From: DATJHM01 sp035493895
Lineage (GTDB): Bacteria; Chloroflexota; Ktedonobacteria; Ktedonobacterales; Ktedonobacteraceae
DNA length: 5,872 nucleotides
Assembly (NCBI GenBank): GCA_035493895.1
Contig: DATJHM010000093.1
Location: forward strand, 1 to 5,872
Reading direction: 5' to 3'
Notes under the pieces: model-generated
The model's database searches: none
What the model saw: only the letters and a program-made list of their open reading frames with translations
Told to the model about the DNA's origin: nothing
Shown here: positions 5,688-5,872 of the stretch, one piece after another
How positions within the stretch are numbered: the first letter of the stretch is position 1
Layout: every line of letters begins with the position of its first letter
Made by a program: the position numbers and the translations under genes

Positions 5688-5872
5688 TCGTGGGCAATCT
5701 CCTTTCCTTGTTGCAAGCCGTCAAACAGCAACGATGTCAGGATTTCTGGTAGCTCTTTCCAGCGTTCGGCAATCACCTCGTCGCCAAGCAATTGGAACGT
5801 GAGCAGACCAAAAAGCATGCCCGCGATGGCACGAACGGTGAGAGCCACATCGATGCTCCGTACCTGCCCTGT
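5684..5872 (-). CDS. TetR-family regulator, C-terminal part only
   Basis: The - strand frame is open from the window edge to a TGA at 5684-5686, giving the last 62 residues. They read as the C-terminal helices of an AcrR/TetR-type ligand-binding domain: VALTVRAIAGMLFGLLTFQLL, then RWKELPEILTSLLFDGLQ, a pattern ('..aral.gml.gl.....l......w..l...l..lll.GL') common near the end of such regulators. The DNA-binding half lies beyond the window. It is convergent with the NmrA-like gene, 87 bases away. Its own target cannot be seen. The family call rests on the C-terminal pattern alone and so is less secure than for the regulator at 3287. Confidence 0.65.
   Translation of the reverse strand, partial: TGQVRSIDVALTVRAIAGMLFGLLTFQLLGDEVIAERWKELPEILTSLLFDGLQQGKEIAHE

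Overview
This 5,872-base window reads as bacterial chromosome of moderate GC content. The short intergenic repeats at 1054-1182, built around a CTCGTA core and ending in GCGCCCG, together with the style of the ABC-sugar and TetR proteins, resemble what I remember from Ktedonobacteria (Chloroflexota). That placement is an impression from memory and was not checked by any search.

Left part (1-3129, + strand): the 3' part of a carbohydrate ABC importer operon. It holds a solute-binding protein cut off by the window edge, then a 255-base gap with a perfect 12-bp hairpin and three tandem copies of a 39-base repeat, then two inner-membrane permease subunits (MalF/UgpA-like and MalG/UgpE-like) separated by 24 bases. 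Neither an ATPase nor a sugar-degrading enzyme is visible. A long interrupted inverted repeat (3167-3234) sits between this operon and the convergent gene that follows.

Middle and right part (3287-5596): a compact regulated locus. A TetR-family repressor on the - strand (3287-3919) is divergent from a + strand pair made of a SnoaL/NTF2-fold protein (4189-4650) and an NmrA-like NAD(P)-binding protein (4730-5596). The divergent region carries a strong sigma70-type promoter (TTGACA, 18 bases, TATAAT) overlapped by one dyad and followed at the expected transcription start by a second, larger dyad. This is a textbook layout for TetR repression of the enzyme pair. The leader is long (about 210 bases). 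It contains a 30-codon ORF whose stop overlaps the SnoaL-like start as ATGA, and a weaker second promoter candidate.

Right edge (5597-5872): the C-terminal 62 codons of a second TetR-like regulator on the - strand, convergent with the NmrA-like gene. Its stop overlaps an ATG with a good ribosome-binding site, but the reading frame that follows closes after 20 codons, which suggests a lost or truncated downstream gene.

No tRNA, rRNA, CRISPR array or transposase was found. The two genuinely interesting parts are the repeat and hairpin cluster inside the transporter operon and the double-operator promoter with its leader ORF. I see no clear evidence for a wholly new system.
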